Numbered from the stretch's first letter, positions 16,324-24,985 are shown. The stretch: 30,346 nucleotides of DNA from an uncultured Lachnospiraceae bacterium (GCA_910586205.1 CAJUGD010000041.1:1-30346); one strand, 5' to 3'. The notes: generated by a model from the letters alone, not told the origin. Translations and numbers: made by a program.

Positions 16324-17589
16324 ATGGCAAAGATCAAGCGGGGAAAAAACGGAAGAATCATTTTTACAAAGGAAATGAAGAAGGATTATACCATCCTGGT
16401 GCCGGACATGCTTCCGATTCATTTTGAGATCATGAAATACGTGTTCCTTAATGAAGGGTATAAGATGGAGCTTCTGCGGACAGCCAACCCGGATATTAAG
16501 CAGCTTGGGCTGCGGTATGTGCACAATGATACCTGCTACCCGGCGCTTCTGGTTATCGGGCAGTTTTTGGATGCATTGGAAAGCGGAAAGTATGATGTGG
16601 ATAAGACGGCTCTGATGATCATGCAGACAGGCGGCGGATGCAGGGCGTCGAATTATATTCATCTATTGAGAAAGGCTTTGGAAAAGGCAGGCTATAACCA
16701 GGTGCCGGTGATTTCCTTTAACCTTTCCGGCGTAGAGTTTAACAGCGGCTTTTCCCTGACCTATCCGATTATACGCAAATGTGTGGCCGGGGTCATATAT
16801 GGTGATCTTTTAATGCTTTTGGGCAATCAGGTCAAGGCATATGAGATTCACAAAGGGGATGCTGACCGTCTGACAGGAAAATGGGTTGACAGGATTACGG
16901 AACAGTTTAAGCATTTCAGCGGCTTTTCCTTGAAAGCCATGAAGGTGAACTTTGATCGGATCATAGCGTCTTTTGCCAGGATTCCCATAAACAAGATTCC
17001 CAAGGTGAGAGTGGGTGTGGTGGGGGAGATCTATGTAAAGTATGCCAGTTTTGCCAATAATAATCTGGAGGATTTTCTGGCAGAACAGGACTGTGAAGTG
17101 ATGGTGCCGGGGCTTTTGGGCTTTCTGATGTTTAAGGTGGACGCCAGGATCCAGGATGTAAAGCTGTATGGCGGAAGTAAGGCGAAGCTTGCCGCAGCTA
17201 CCTTTCTTCTGGATTATTTTAAAAAGGTGGAAAAGGCTTTTATGGAGGCAGTGGACCGGTATCCGGTGTTTACCCAGCTTTCCTGTTATGAGGATACAAA
17301 GCCTTTGGTGGAAGGGCTGATTGGAGTGGGAAACCGGATGGGGGAAGGGTGGTTTCTGCCGGCGGAGATGATTGAGCTGGTAAATCATGGGTATGAAAAT
17401 ATTGTGTGCACCCAGCCCTTTGGCTGCCTTCCTACCCATGTGTGCGGGAAGGGGATGATTCACCGGATCAAGGAGCTTTATCCCCAGGCCAATATTGTAC
17501 CCATTGATTATGACCCGGGGGCAACCAGGGTAAATCAGGAGAATCGAATTAAACTGATGCTTTCCGTGGCAAGAGAGGCAATGGAATAA
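16324..17589 (+). CDS. 2-hydroxyacyl-CoA dehydratase-like (HgdB-related) partner protein
   Basis: 421 aa from ATG 16324, 23 nt after the activase stop. Conserved-looking cysteines are C71 (NDTCYPALLV), C106 (GGGCRASNY) and C362, C368, C374 (VCTQPFGCLPTHVCGKG), suited to binding an iron-sulfur cluster. The fold and motifs resemble the subunits of 2-hydroxyglutaryl-CoA dehydratase, and in many anaerobes this sequence is fused to the C-terminus of the long activase; here the two are separate adjacent genes. No CoA-transferase or acyl-CoA dehydrogenase gene, expected for a fermentation pathway, is nearby. The function is therefore open: an ATP-driven low-potential reduction is inferred. The frame is open upstream to 16000 inside the activase gene, but that part is not coding. 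Confidence 0.85.
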   Translation: MAKIKRGKNGRIIFTKEMKKDYTILVPDMLPIHFEIMKYVFLNEGYKMELLRTANPDIKQLGLRYVHNDTCYPALLVIGQFLDALESGKYDVDKTALMIMQTGGGCRASNYIHLLRKALEKAGYNQVPVISFNLSGVEFNSGFSLTYPIIRKCVAGVIYGDLLMLLGNQVKAYEIHKGDADRLTGKWVDRITEQFKHFSGFSLKAMKVNFDRIIASFARIPINKIPKVRVGVVGEIYVKYASFANNNLEDFLAEQDCEVMVPGLLGFLMFKVDARIQDVKLYGGSKAKLAAATFLLDYFKKVEKAFMEAVDRYPVFTQLSCYEDTKPLVEGLIGVGNRMGEGWFLPAEMIELVNHGYENIVCTQPFGCLPTHVCGKGMIHRIKELYPQANIVPIDYDPGATRVNQENRIKLMLSVAREAME

Positions 17590-17625
17590 AAGGTGTATTG
17601 ATAAAAAAGAAAAGAGGTATAAAAC

Positions 17626-18438
17626 ATGACTTCCTTAAATATTTCTACGGTGATTGGCTGCGGCCTGTCGGAATGCCGGCAGCTTCCCCTGATAAAACAA
17701 GCCGGCTTTGACGGATTTTTTGCCGCAGATACAAGCCCTGACTCTCTAAAGCTTTGCTCCAAAATGGCCGGAGAGCTTGGCCTTGTGTTTGAGACGGTTC
17801 ATGCCCCGTTTAAAGAGACCAATCATATATGGGAGCCGGGAGAGGAAGGAGAGGAGTATTTGTCCTCCTTAAAGGAGCTTGTAGATTTGTGCAGCCAAAT
17901 CCAGGTGGACAAATGTATTGTCCATGTAACCATGGGGAATACGGTTCCTGCTGTTTCTCAGATTGGATTGGATCGGTTTGGGCAGTTGTGTGATTATGCC
18001 AAGAACAGGCAGGTTCACATTTGCTTTGAGAACTTGGAACCCCATCCTCACCTGGAAGCGGTTCTGGCCCATATTGAGGATTCTTACCATGGATTTTGCT
18101 GGGATATCGGCCATAATATCTGTTATACGCCTCACATTGACTGGATGAAGAAATATGGAAGCCGTCTGAAATGCCTTCATATTCATGACAACAAGGGAGT
18201 GACTCAGCCCGGCAATATTGATTATCGTGATGATCTCCATCTTCTTCCTTTTGACGGGAGCCTGGACTGGGACTGGTTTGCGGGGAAGCTGAGGGAATGT
18301 CACTATGAAGGCCCCATTACCCTGGAAGTATCCAACCAGGGGAGGGAGGAATACCGGAATATGACTTTGGAGCAGTATTTAACGGCTGCTTATGAGAGGG
18401 GATGCCGGATTCGGGAAAAATTTGAGTCTGTTTTATAA
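17626..18438 (+). CDS. Sugar phosphate isomerase/epimerase-like TIM-barrel protein
   Basis: 270 aa, the usual length for the xylose-isomerase-like TIM barrel (AP endonuclease 2) family. Likely metal ligands are E135 (CFENLEPHP), D160 and H163 (CWDIGHN), H186 and D188 (LHIHDNKG) and E234 (ITLEVSNQG). The protein is soluble. AGAGG precedes the ATG at 17626, and the gene lies 36 nt after the dehydratase-like gene, so co-transcription is likely. A terminator follows. The substrate cannot be read from sequence; members include sugar epimerases, inosose isomerases and dehydratases. Confidence 0.85.
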   Translation: MTSLNISTVIGCGLSECRQLPLIKQAGFDGFFAADTSPDSLKLCSKMAGELGLVFETVHAPFKETNHIWEPGEEGEEYLSSLKELVDLCSQIQVDKCIVHVTMGNTVPAVSQIGLDRFGQLCDYAKNRQVHICFENLEPHPHLEAVLAHIEDSYHGFCWDIGHNICYTPHIDWMKKYGSRLKCLHIHDNKGVTQPGNIDYRDDLHLLPFDGSLDWDWFAGKLRECHYEGPITLEVSNQGREEYRNMTLEQYLTAAYERGCRIREKFESVL

Positions 18439-18446
18439 GTATCAGA

Positions 18447-18488
18447 AGCAGCCTGGGATTAGGGCAGTCAAATCCCGGGCTGCTTTTC
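18447..18488 (+). terminator. Intrinsic terminator after the TIM-barrel gene
   Basis: AGCAGCCTGGGATT (18447-18460) pairs with AATCCCGGGCTGCT (18471-18484), 14 bp with one G-U pair and a 10-nt loop, followed by TTT. Confidence 0.9.
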
Positions 18489-18679
18489 GATTTACAGGAG
18501 TCATTTAAATATCGGAAAATATTGTCTGGAGATCGGATTTCCTACATTGATTTAATATTTCTATAGTAAAAAACCATCAATTTATTACATAAAAAATATA
18601 GTAAAAATAAATAATAAATGAAAAATAAGAGAAAATATAGGTATAATACACAAAAACAGTAAAAGCTGATCATATAATG
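18489..18679. other. AT-rich non-coding stretch with short direct repeats
   Basis: This strongly AT-rich stretch holds no convincing gene. TATAGTAAAAA occurs twice, at 18562 and 18597 (35 bp apart), and ATTTATTACATAA occurs at 18580 and again at 18770 beyond the promoter. A TATAAT-like box near 18640 lacks a good -35 partner. The repeats may be regulator sites or simple AT-rich coincidence. Confidence 0.4.
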
Positions 18680-18708
18680 TTGACATTTAAATGAAAATAT
18701 GGTACTGT
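18680..18708 (+). promoter_or_regulatory. Promoter of the ABC importer/GH2 operon
   Basis: Perfect TTGACA (18680-18685), 17 bp, TACTGT (18703-18708), with TG one base before the -10 box. The -10 is a weak match, consistent with a regulated promoter. The start near 18715 gives a leader of about 115 nt. Confidence 0.65.
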
Positions 18709-18720
18709 AAAGATACAGTA
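18703..18720. promoter_or_regulatory. Operator-like inverted repeat at the -10/start site
   Basis: TACTGTA (18703-18709) and TACAGTA (18714-18720) are perfect 7-bp arms with a 4-bp spacer and cover the -10 box and start site. This is a classic repressor position. A second short inverted repeat, TACATA/TATGTA (18776-18790), lies in the leader. Confidence 0.45.
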
Positions 18721-18828
18721 ACAAAGAAATATTTCAACAATTTATAATTTGCATTTATCTTTTAGGGGTATTTATTACATAATCTATGTAGTGGATGGTA
18801 GGGAAAATGCAAGGAAAAGGAGAGAAAA

Positions 18829-20154
18829 ATGAAAAAAACAGCAGCATTGTTACTGGCAGGTGTAATGGCGCTTTCTTTGACAGCCTGCGGCGGTGGAGAT
18901 AAGGGAACAGATTCCGCGGCAGCGCCTGACCAGGGAGGGGGAGCGCAGACAGAGGCCAAAGGCGGCTCATCCGCAGGGGCGGAGGGCAAGACAAAGATTA
19001 CCTTCATTAACGGATTCACCGGAGGTGATGGTCCTTACATGAGTAAGATTGTGGACGGGTTTAATGAATCCCAGGATCAGTATTTTATTGAGCAGCTTCA
19101 GGACTCGGATCATTATACCAAGTTTAAGGCGGATAATTTTGATATGCTGATCATTCATGCGGACTGGATTTCCACCTATCATGCCATGGGGCTTCTTCGG
19201 GAGGTGTCGGATCTTTATGAGAAGGCAGGGCTTTCTTTTGAGAATGACTGGCATCCCATTACGCAGACCTATGCCAAGTATGAGGACGGTGTGTTTGCGT
19301 TCCCGCTGGATCTGTATGCGGAGACCTTTTATTACAATAAGGCTTTGACAGACACCCCGCCTAAGGATTATGCTGAGATGATTGCCCTTCGGGACAAGCT
19401 GGATTCGGAAAATACCCGGGTTTATCCCATTGGCCTGCCTCTGACCGGCGACGAGCAGTGGGCCTGGATGACTGCTTTGGGACAGTCCGGATGTAACTGG
19501 GTGGAAGGTGAACATATCAAGATGGATACAGAAGAAGTATGTGACGCATTTATGAAGGTTCATGATTTGATCTATACGGATCACTTAAGCGCAGAAGGAC
19601 TTGGGGATCAGGATCATTACAACACTTTTGTCAATGAGTCTACGGACAATTCTAATGTAAAGGTTGCCATGTGTCTGTCCGGTCCTTGGAAATATGTGAC
19701 TGCCAAGGAGATCTTAGGAGACAACTTAGGGATCGGCACCTTGCCGCAGATTTACGGGGATACTCCTTGTGTCCCGGCAGGAGGACATACCTTTGCAGTA
19801 TCTGCTGATGTGACAGAACAGGCTAAGCTGGATGGAATTGCCGCTTTCATGCAGTATGCTTATCAGCCGGACGTGATGCTCAACTGGGCGGATTCCGGAC
19901 AGGCTCCCATTCATCTGGCTACCATGGAGAAAGTAAAGGCAGAGCCGGAGAAATATCCGGTGGCAGCAGTCAACTATGAGATTTTTGATGATGCCATGAT
20001 TCTTCCTGCTATCTACAACATCCGTGAACAGGTGAAATATGTAAACAAGAATGTGTGGTCATTGGTGCTGCAGACTCCGGATCTGACCAGAGATCAGCTT
20101 ATGGAGGAGTTAAAGAACGCTACAGAAATCGCAACGGAATTGTCAGAACAGTAA
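18829..20154 (+). CDS. Carbohydrate ABC transporter substrate-binding lipoprotein
   Basis: 441 aa. The N-terminus MKKTAALLLAGVMALSLTAC is a lipoprotein signal with lipidated C20, followed by a Gly/Ser/Ala-rich linker to about residue 48, so it is exported and membrane-tethered. The rest fits family 1 extracellular solute-binding proteins of the MalE/UgpB type ('DNFDMLIIHADWISTYHAMG', 'YEDGVFAFPLDLYAETFYYN', 'MCLSGPWKYVTAKEIL'). AAGGAGAG lies about 6 nt before the ATG. Two permease genes and a GH2 hydrolase follow, so the ligand is probably an oligosaccharide or glycoside; the exact sugar cannot be read. Confidence 0.93.
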   Translation: MKKTAALLLAGVMALSLTACGGGDKGTDSAAAPDQGGGAQTEAKGGSSAGAEGKTKITFINGFTGGDGPYMSKIVDGFNESQDQYFIEQLQDSDHYTKFKADNFDMLIIHADWISTYHAMGLLREVSDLYEKAGLSFENDWHPITQTYAKYEDGVFAFPLDLYAETFYYNKALTDTPPKDYAEMIALRDKLDSENTRVYPIGLPLTGDEQWAWMTALGQSGCNWVEGEHIKMDTEEVCDAFMKVHDLIYTDHLSAEGLGDQDHYNTFVNESTDNSNVKVAMCLSGPWKYVTAKEILGDNLGIGTLPQIYGDTPCVPAGGHTFAVSADVTEQAKLDGIAAFMQYAYQPDVMLNWADSGQAPIHLATMEKVKAEPEKYPVAAVNYEIFDDAMILPAIYNIREQVKYVNKNVWSLVLQTPDLTRDQLMEELKNATEIATELSEQ

Positions 20155-20176
20155 ACAGGCGCAGCTAAAAGGCGTG

Positions 20177-20198
20177 TCCGGGCTGCGGCGCAGCCGGA
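20177..20198 (+). repeat. GC-rich stem-loop between binding-protein and permease genes
   Basis: TCCGGGCTGC (20177-20186) pairs with GCAGCCGGA (20190-20198) with one bulged G and a GGC loop. No T-run follows, so it is not a terminator. Such hairpins after a binding-protein gene commonly protect its mRNA and raise its level above that of the permeases. Confidence 0.55.
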
Positions 20199-20213
20199 AA
20201 GGGTAGGGTAAGA

Positions 20214-21107
20214 ATGAAGAAAAAGACAATGACCGGAGTTTTGTTTGTATTGCCTTTTATTCTGTTTTTTGTGATGTTCTGGCTGATTCCTTTTGTGTAT
20301 GGGATTGTAATGAGCGTAAGCAAATACAGCCTGGTAAAGGGGAACCAGGGGTTTGTGGGATTGGATAATTATATAAAAGTTTTATTTTCTTCGTCCATGT
20401 ACAATAAGTCATTTTGGCTTGGCATGAAGAATACCATGATTTTTGTCATTTTGACAACACCGTTTCTGGTCTTGGGAAGTCTTGCCCTGGCGCTTTTGTT
20501 AGACAGGCTTCCGGATCGGGTAAAGGGAATTTTCAGGACTATTTATTTTGCGTCCTATGCGGTTTCTGTAACAGCCGTTGCAGCCGTCTTTGTGTGGCTG
20601 ATGAAGGGGAACGGCGGTTACTTAAATAACCTGATGATAAATCTTCACATCATTGATAAGGCGATTCCCTGGATGGAGCAGCTGCCGTTTGTGTGGGTTT
20701 CTCTGACCGTGGCAACAATCTGGTGGACCATTGGCTACAATATGATGCTGTTCGTCAATGCGTTAAATGAGATTGACACCCAGCTTTATGAGGCGTCTTC
20801 CATTGACGGAGCAGACTTTTGGACTCAGCTTCGCTATATTATTTTTCCGGGGATTAAGAACGTGTTTTTCTTTGTGCTGATGACGACGATCATTGCCTCC
20901 TTTAACGTGTACGGGCAGACCCGCCTGATGACTCAGGGCGGTCCGGGGGAGGCGACGAAGCCTATGATCATGATGATCACGTCTACCATTATGGACCGGA
21001 ACGACTTAGGGGTAGGCAGTGCCATGACCATCCTGATGGGTATTGTCATTGTGCTGTGCTCTGTGGGGCAATATTATCTGACCAAAGAAAAAGAAGAACT
21101 CAGGTAG
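20214..21107 (+). CDS. Sugar ABC transporter permease (MalF type)
   Basis: 297 aa with about six hydrophobic helices, the first starting near residue 9. The cytoplasmic EAA loop is present from E193 (EASSIDGADFWTQLRYIIFP), the contact site for the ATPase. Together with the next gene it forms the membrane channel of a CUT1-type importer. It lies 59 nt after the binding-protein gene and 12 nt before the second permease. No ATPase gene is in the operon; Firmicutes CUT1 importers often share an MsmX-like ATPase encoded elsewhere. Confidence 0.94.
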   Translation: MKKKTMTGVLFVLPFILFFVMFWLIPFVYGIVMSVSKYSLVKGNQGFVGLDNYIKVLFSSSMYNKSFWLGMKNTMIFVILTTPFLVLGSLALALLLDRLPDRVKGIFRTIYFASYAVSVTAVAAVFVWLMKGNGGYLNNLMINLHIIDKAIPWMEQLPFVWVSLTVATIWWTIGYNMMLFVNALNEIDTQLYEASSIDGADFWTQLRYIIFPGIKNVFFFVLMTTIIASFNVYGQTRLMTQGGPGEATKPMIMMITSTIMDRNDLGVGSAMTILMGIVIVLCSVGQYYLTKEKEELR

Positions 21108-21119
21108 AAGGAGGGGACT

Positions 21120-21950
21120 ATGAAAGCAAAGAACATCAATAAAATATTTCTCGTTGTCATTGCCTGTATTGTCGCCTATATATTCCTTTTGCCGCTGATG
21201 TTTATGGTATTTACCAGCTTTAAGGGAATTGCAGAATCGGTTACATCCACCACCTTGCTTCCAAAGGTATGGACCATGGAGAATTATCAGGAGCTGTTTC
21301 AGAATACTTCCACCTCTCCGGTGATCCGGTGGCTGGGCAATACGGCTGTCGTTACCTGTGCCGGCACGGCCCTTCGGATTGTCACCAGCGTATTGGCTGC
21401 CTATGCTTTGGCAAGACTGCCGGTGCCGGGTAAGAAATTTATTCTGATTGCATTGATTTGGGCTATGGCGATTCCGGAGATTGTGACATTTTTCCCGCTG
21501 TTTTATATGTTTAAGCAGGTGGGCGGCTTAAATACCTTCTGGCCGCTGATACTGCCGTCCGGGTCAGGTGTCATGTGTATTTATCTGATTTATAATTTCC
21601 TTCTGGCCTTTCCGAAAGAGCTGGAGGAGGCAGGGTTTGTGGAGGGCGCCAATGTATTTCAGGTGCTTTGGCATATTGTGGTTCCGTCGGTAAAGCCGGT
21701 GATCGTTACCCAGGCATTTATTACATTTCTCGGACTGTACAACAGCTATTTGTGGCCGTCTCTTGTCATAAGCAGAAATGAGAACAGAACCATTACCCTG
21801 GGAATCGCGGCTTTGGTGCTGGGAGAGAACTATACCAATCCGGGGCTGATGATGGCCTCGACCGTAGTGTCCGTGCTTCCGGTCATGCTGATTTTTATGT
21901 TTGCCAACAAGTATATTGTGCGGGGATTTACACAATCAGGGATAAAATAA
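21120..21950 (+). CDS. Sugar ABC transporter permease (MalG type)
   Basis: 276 aa with about six hydrophobic helices and the EAA loop near residue 170 (EAGFVEGANVFQVLWHIVVP). The C-terminus KYIVRGFTQSGIK is typical of MalG-type permeases. AAGGAGGGG precedes the ATG at 21120 at proper spacing. It partners the MalF-type permease just upstream, and the GH2 gene follows after 30 nt, so import and hydrolysis are encoded together. Confidence 0.94.
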   Translation: MKAKNINKIFLVVIACIVAYIFLLPLMFMVFTSFKGIAESVTSTTLLPKVWTMENYQELFQNTSTSPVIRWLGNTAVVTCAGTALRIVTSVLAAYALARLPVPGKKFILIALIWAMAIPEIVTFFPLFYMFKQVGGLNTFWPLILPSGSGVMCIYLIYNFLLAFPKELEEAGFVEGANVFQVLWHIVVPSVKPVIVTQAFITFLGLYNSYLWPSLVISRNENRTITLGIAALVLGENYTNPGLMMASTVVSVLPVMLIFMFANKYIVRGFTQSGIK

Positions 21951-21980
21951 ATAATAATCGTTCAGTAGGAGGATCGGAAC

Positions 21981-23753
21981 ATGATGAGAGAAGAATATCC
22001 ACGTCCGGAGTTGGTTCGAAAGGAATGGATGAACCTTAACGGATGCTGGTCATTTGGATATGGCCAGGAGAAGACGCAGATTCAGGTTCCGTTTCCGTGC
22101 CAAAGTAAGCTCAGCGGCATCGGTAAGCGGATTGAGGAGGACCATGTGGTATATGAGCGGAAGTTTGTGGTTCCCTCAGAATGGAAAGACAAGGTAGTGC
22201 TGCTTCATTTTGGCGCAGTGGATTACCGCTGCAGTGTGTTTATAAACGAGAAATGTGTGGGAAGCCACACGGGCGGCCAGACGTCCTTTTCCTTTGACAT
22301 TACCCGGTATTTAAGCTGGGAGGAGGAAACCATACGGGTGGAAGTGGAGGATCCTTTGCAGGATGAGAGTATCCCGAGAGGCAAGCAGTTCTGGGAGGCG
22401 GAATCCAAGTTTATCTGGTACACGCCCAGCACCGGGATCTGGCAGACGGTATGGCTGGAGCCGGTTTCTGAAACCAGCCTTCTGTGGGTGCATTTTACCC
22501 CGGATATTGACGAGGGAACGGTGAAGATTGATTATCAGCTCTCCGAGACGGCAGCGCTGCCCAACCGGGTCCATATGAAGATTTTTCTTGGAGACGAGGA
22601 GATTTTTCATGGAAATATGTTGTGCAATACGGCAAGAAACAGCCTGACAGTGGATGTTTTTCGAAAAAAGGCCATGGAAGGATCCTTCCACTTTACAGGA
22701 AATTACTGGAGCCCGGAGAACCCGATTCTTTATGACGTAAAGATCGATGTGGATGACGGGGTTACTGGCAATGGGGTGGATCATGTGGAGACGTATTTTG
22801 GAATGCGCAAGATCCATGTGGAAAACGGAAAGCTGTATTTGAATAACCAGCCTTACTATCAGAAGCTTTTGCTGGATCAGGGGTACTGGAAGGACGGTCT
22901 GGTGACAGCGCCGTCAGACCAGGATTACTATGAGGATATCCGCAAATCAAAGGAAATGGGATTTAACGGATGCAGGAAGCATGAGAAAGCAGAGGATCCC
23001 AGGTTCCTTTATTGGGCAGACAAGCTGGGCTTTCTGGTGTGGGAGGCTATGGCAAGCTTTTGGTCCTACACTCCCCAGGCGGCGGAAGCATTTACGAGAG
23101 AATGGATGGATGTGATTCACCGGGATTATAATCATCCCAGTATCATTGTGTGGGGAATGCTCAATGAGAGCTGGGGTGTGCCGAGGATCTACAGCAATCA
23201 GCAGCAGCAGGATTTTTCCCGCGCCCTCTATTATCTGGCTAAGGGGCTGGACACGACCCGTCTGGTGATTTCCAATGACGGCTGGGAAATGACAGAGACC
23301 GATATCTGTGCGTTCCACAGCTACAAGCATGGGGAAAAGCAGGATACTGCCCAGCATGAACTGTTTCGGGATTCATTAAAAAATGTAGACAGCCTTCATC
23401 TGATCATGGAGAAGCTTTTGTTTGCCAAGGGAAGCTCCTATAAAGGACAGCCGGTGGTGCTGACAGAGTGCGGCGGAGTGACCGTAAAGACAGAAAACAT
23501 ATCCGAGGAGTCTATGGAGGAAGCCATCCGGGAGCATGACAAGGAGTGGGGGTATACCTCTGCTTCAAAGACGGATTTTTTAGAGGAATATGGGAGGATC
23601 GTGGGAGCTATCTATGATTCTGAGCTTCTCGGAGGATTTTGCTATACCCAGCTTACGGACGTGGAGCAGGAGACCAATGGGCTTCTGACTTATGATCATG
23701 AGTATAAGTTTGATCCGGAGGAGATTCGAAAGATCAATGATCGGAAGAAGTAG
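21981..23753 (+). CDS. Glycoside hydrolase family 2 protein, cytoplasmic
   Basis: 590 aa without a signal peptide, so it acts inside the cell on imported substrate. The order is a GH2 sugar-binding jelly-roll (residues about 1-170; 'VDYRCSVFINEKCVGSHTGG' and 'STGIWQTVWLEPV'), an Ig-like domain (about 180-275), and a TIM barrel (about 280-590). The acid/base is E396 in WGMLNESWG and the nucleophile is E496 in VLTECGG. Family members are beta-galactosidases, beta-glucuronidases, beta-mannosidases and others; the specificity is not readable. The length is that of short three-domain GH2 enzymes rather than LacZ. AGGAGG stands about 9 nt before ATG 21981. A terminator follows the stop. Confidence 0.93.
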   Translation: MMREEYPRPELVRKEWMNLNGCWSFGYGQEKTQIQVPFPCQSKLSGIGKRIEEDHVVYERKFVVPSEWKDKVVLLHFGAVDYRCSVFINEKCVGSHTGGQTSFSFDITRYLSWEEETIRVEVEDPLQDESIPRGKQFWEAESKFIWYTPSTGIWQTVWLEPVSETSLLWVHFTPDIDEGTVKIDYQLSETAALPNRVHMKIFLGDEEIFHGNMLCNTARNSLTVDVFRKKAMEGSFHFTGNYWSPENPILYDVKIDVDDGVTGNGVDHVETYFGMRKIHVENGKLYLNNQPYYQKLLLDQGYWKDGLVTAPSDQDYYEDIRKSKEMGFNGCRKHEKAEDPRFLYWADKLGFLVWEAMASFWSYTPQAAEAFTREWMDVIHRDYNHPSIIVWGMLNESWGVPRIYSNQQQQDFSRALYYLAKGLDTTRLVISNDGWEMTETDICAFHSYKHGEKQDTAQHELFRDSLKNVDSLHLIMEKLLFAKGSSYKGQPVVLTECGGVTVKTENISEESMEEAIREHDKEWGYTSASKTDFLEEYGRIVGAIYDSELLGGFCYTQLTDVEQETNGLLTYDHEYKFDPEEIRKINDRKK

Positions 23754-23838
23754 GGTCTGCCGGATTGGATTTTTGTAAAATTGGATGCAAAGAGGGAAGA
23801 TTCATAGTGGGAACAGGTATATAAATAAAATATGGGAG

Positions 23839-23886
23839 GGCTGCCTGAGACTGATTAAGGGGAATGGGTTTAGGGCAGCCTTTTTT
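23839..23886 (+). terminator. Intrinsic terminator after the GH2 gene
   Basis: GGCTGCC (23839-23845) pairs with GGCAGCC (23874-23880), followed by six T. The loop is long (28 nt). Between it and the promoter at 24000 nothing recognisable is found. Confidence 0.75.
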
Positions 23887-23999
23887 GCTTTCAAGGGTAT
23901 GACGAACACTCCGGATTTTGTCCGGCAGAGCCGAACATGAAGATGTCCTTGAAGATGCCTGTGAACAGAAATGAAAATAACTAAAACGAAGATATTTGC

Positions 24000-24028
24000 T
24001 TGATTATTGGGGAGAGTTATGTTAAGAT
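24000..24028 (+). promoter_or_regulatory. Possible promoter of the GDPD/hybrid-kinase unit
   Basis: TTGATT (24000-24005), 17 bp, TAAGAT (24023-24028), with TG one base before the -10 box. The predicted leader before ATG 24193 is long, about 155 nt. Confidence 0.45.
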
Positions 24029-24083
24029 TATTAAATGTAAGAAACAGATATGGGATTGATGCAGGATGAAGCAGAGAGAGGCG

Positions 24084-24138
24084 TCAGATGGAGCAGGCAA
24101 AAGAGTTGCTTTGCGTGTATCTGAGGTCTGTTTTTTTT
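24084..24138 (+). promoter_or_regulatory. Leader stem with downstream T8 run, weak attenuator candidate
   Basis: TCAGAT (24084-24089) pairs with ATCTGA (24119-24124), and GGTCTG then eight T (24131-24138) follow. The stem is short and lies 6 nt from the T-run, so this is a weak candidate. A 36-codon frame starting at 24066 crosses it but has a poor ribosome site. Confidence 0.25.
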
Positions 24139-24192
24139 GTCTTGGATCAGAGGATGCATCTGTACAGTATGATTAAATGAATGGAGGTCATT

Positions 24193-24936
24193 ATGGTTAA
24201 GAATTTTGCTCACAGAGGGTACAGCAGTAAATATCCGGAAAATACGCTGCTGGCGTTTCGGAAGGCTATGGAGACAGAAGGATGTGACGGGATTGAGAAT
24301 GATGTGCATCTGACGAAGGATGGTGAGGTGGTCATTATTCATGATGAACTGCTGAACCGTACTTGTGTCAACGGAACCGGGCTGGTGAGGGACTATACGC
24401 TTGACGAGCTGAGAAGATTTGACATGTCTTTTCGCTTTGCCGGGGAATGTGAGCCTCAGAGGATTCCTACTTTGCGGGAGTATTTTGAGCTGATAAAGGA
24501 TTCAAAGCTGGTGACTAACATTGAGCTGAAAACAGGTATCTTCGAATATGAGGGGATTGAGAAAAAGGTATGGGATCTGATACAGGAGTTTGAGATGAAG
24601 GATCGGATTATTATATCTTCTTTTAATCATTACAGTGTTTTAAGAATGAAAAAGCTGTGTCCGGATATGAAATGCGGGCTTCTGACGGAAACCTGGCTGT
24701 ATAATGCAGGCCATTATACAAAAGAACTGGGGATTGAATGCCTGCATCCGGTGTTTTATAACATGACAGAAGATGTTGTGGCTGAGGTGAAGGGTCAGGG
24801 GATTGAGATTAATACCTGGACGGTCAATGAGGAAAGGGATATTAAAACCATGATTCTTCGTGGAGTAGATACCATTATCGGTAATTTCCCGGAAAGGGTG
24901 AGCCGGATTAGAAAAGAGATGTTGGAAAATAAATAA
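24193..24936 (+). CDS. Glycerophosphodiester phosphodiesterase family protein
   Basis: 247 aa from ATG 24193, 5 nt after GGAGG (24183-24187); the in-frame ATG at 24181 overlaps that site. Catalytic and metal residues of the GDPD TIM barrel are in place: H7-R8 (AHRGYSSKYPENT), E35 and D37 (IENDVHLTKDGE), H50-D51 (IIHDELLNRT), and E at 'NIELKTG'. There is no signal peptide, so it is cytoplasmic like UgpQ. It would split glycerophosphodiesters to glycerol-3-phosphate and an alcohol. The hybrid kinase gene begins 49 nt downstream. Confidence 0.93.
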   Translation: MVKNFAHRGYSSKYPENTLLAFRKAMETEGCDGIENDVHLTKDGEVVIIHDELLNRTCVNGTGLVRDYTLDELRRFDMSFRFAGECEPQRIPTLREYFELIKDSKLVTNIELKTGIFEYEGIEKKVWDLIQEFEMKDRIIISSFNHYSVLRMKKLCPDMKCGLLTETWLYNAGHYTKELGIECLHPVFYNMTEDVVAEVKGQGIEINTWTVNEERDIKTMILRGVDTIIGNFPERVSRIRKEMLENK

Positions 24937-24985
24937 GAAGTGAGGCACAAACAGCTTTTGGGTTGGAAGGTGATAACAGGTATTT

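Noticed and set aside
20177..20198. Terminator between binding-protein and permease genes
   Set aside because: The hairpin has no T-run and the permeases need the same transcript; an mRNA-stabilising stem is more likely.
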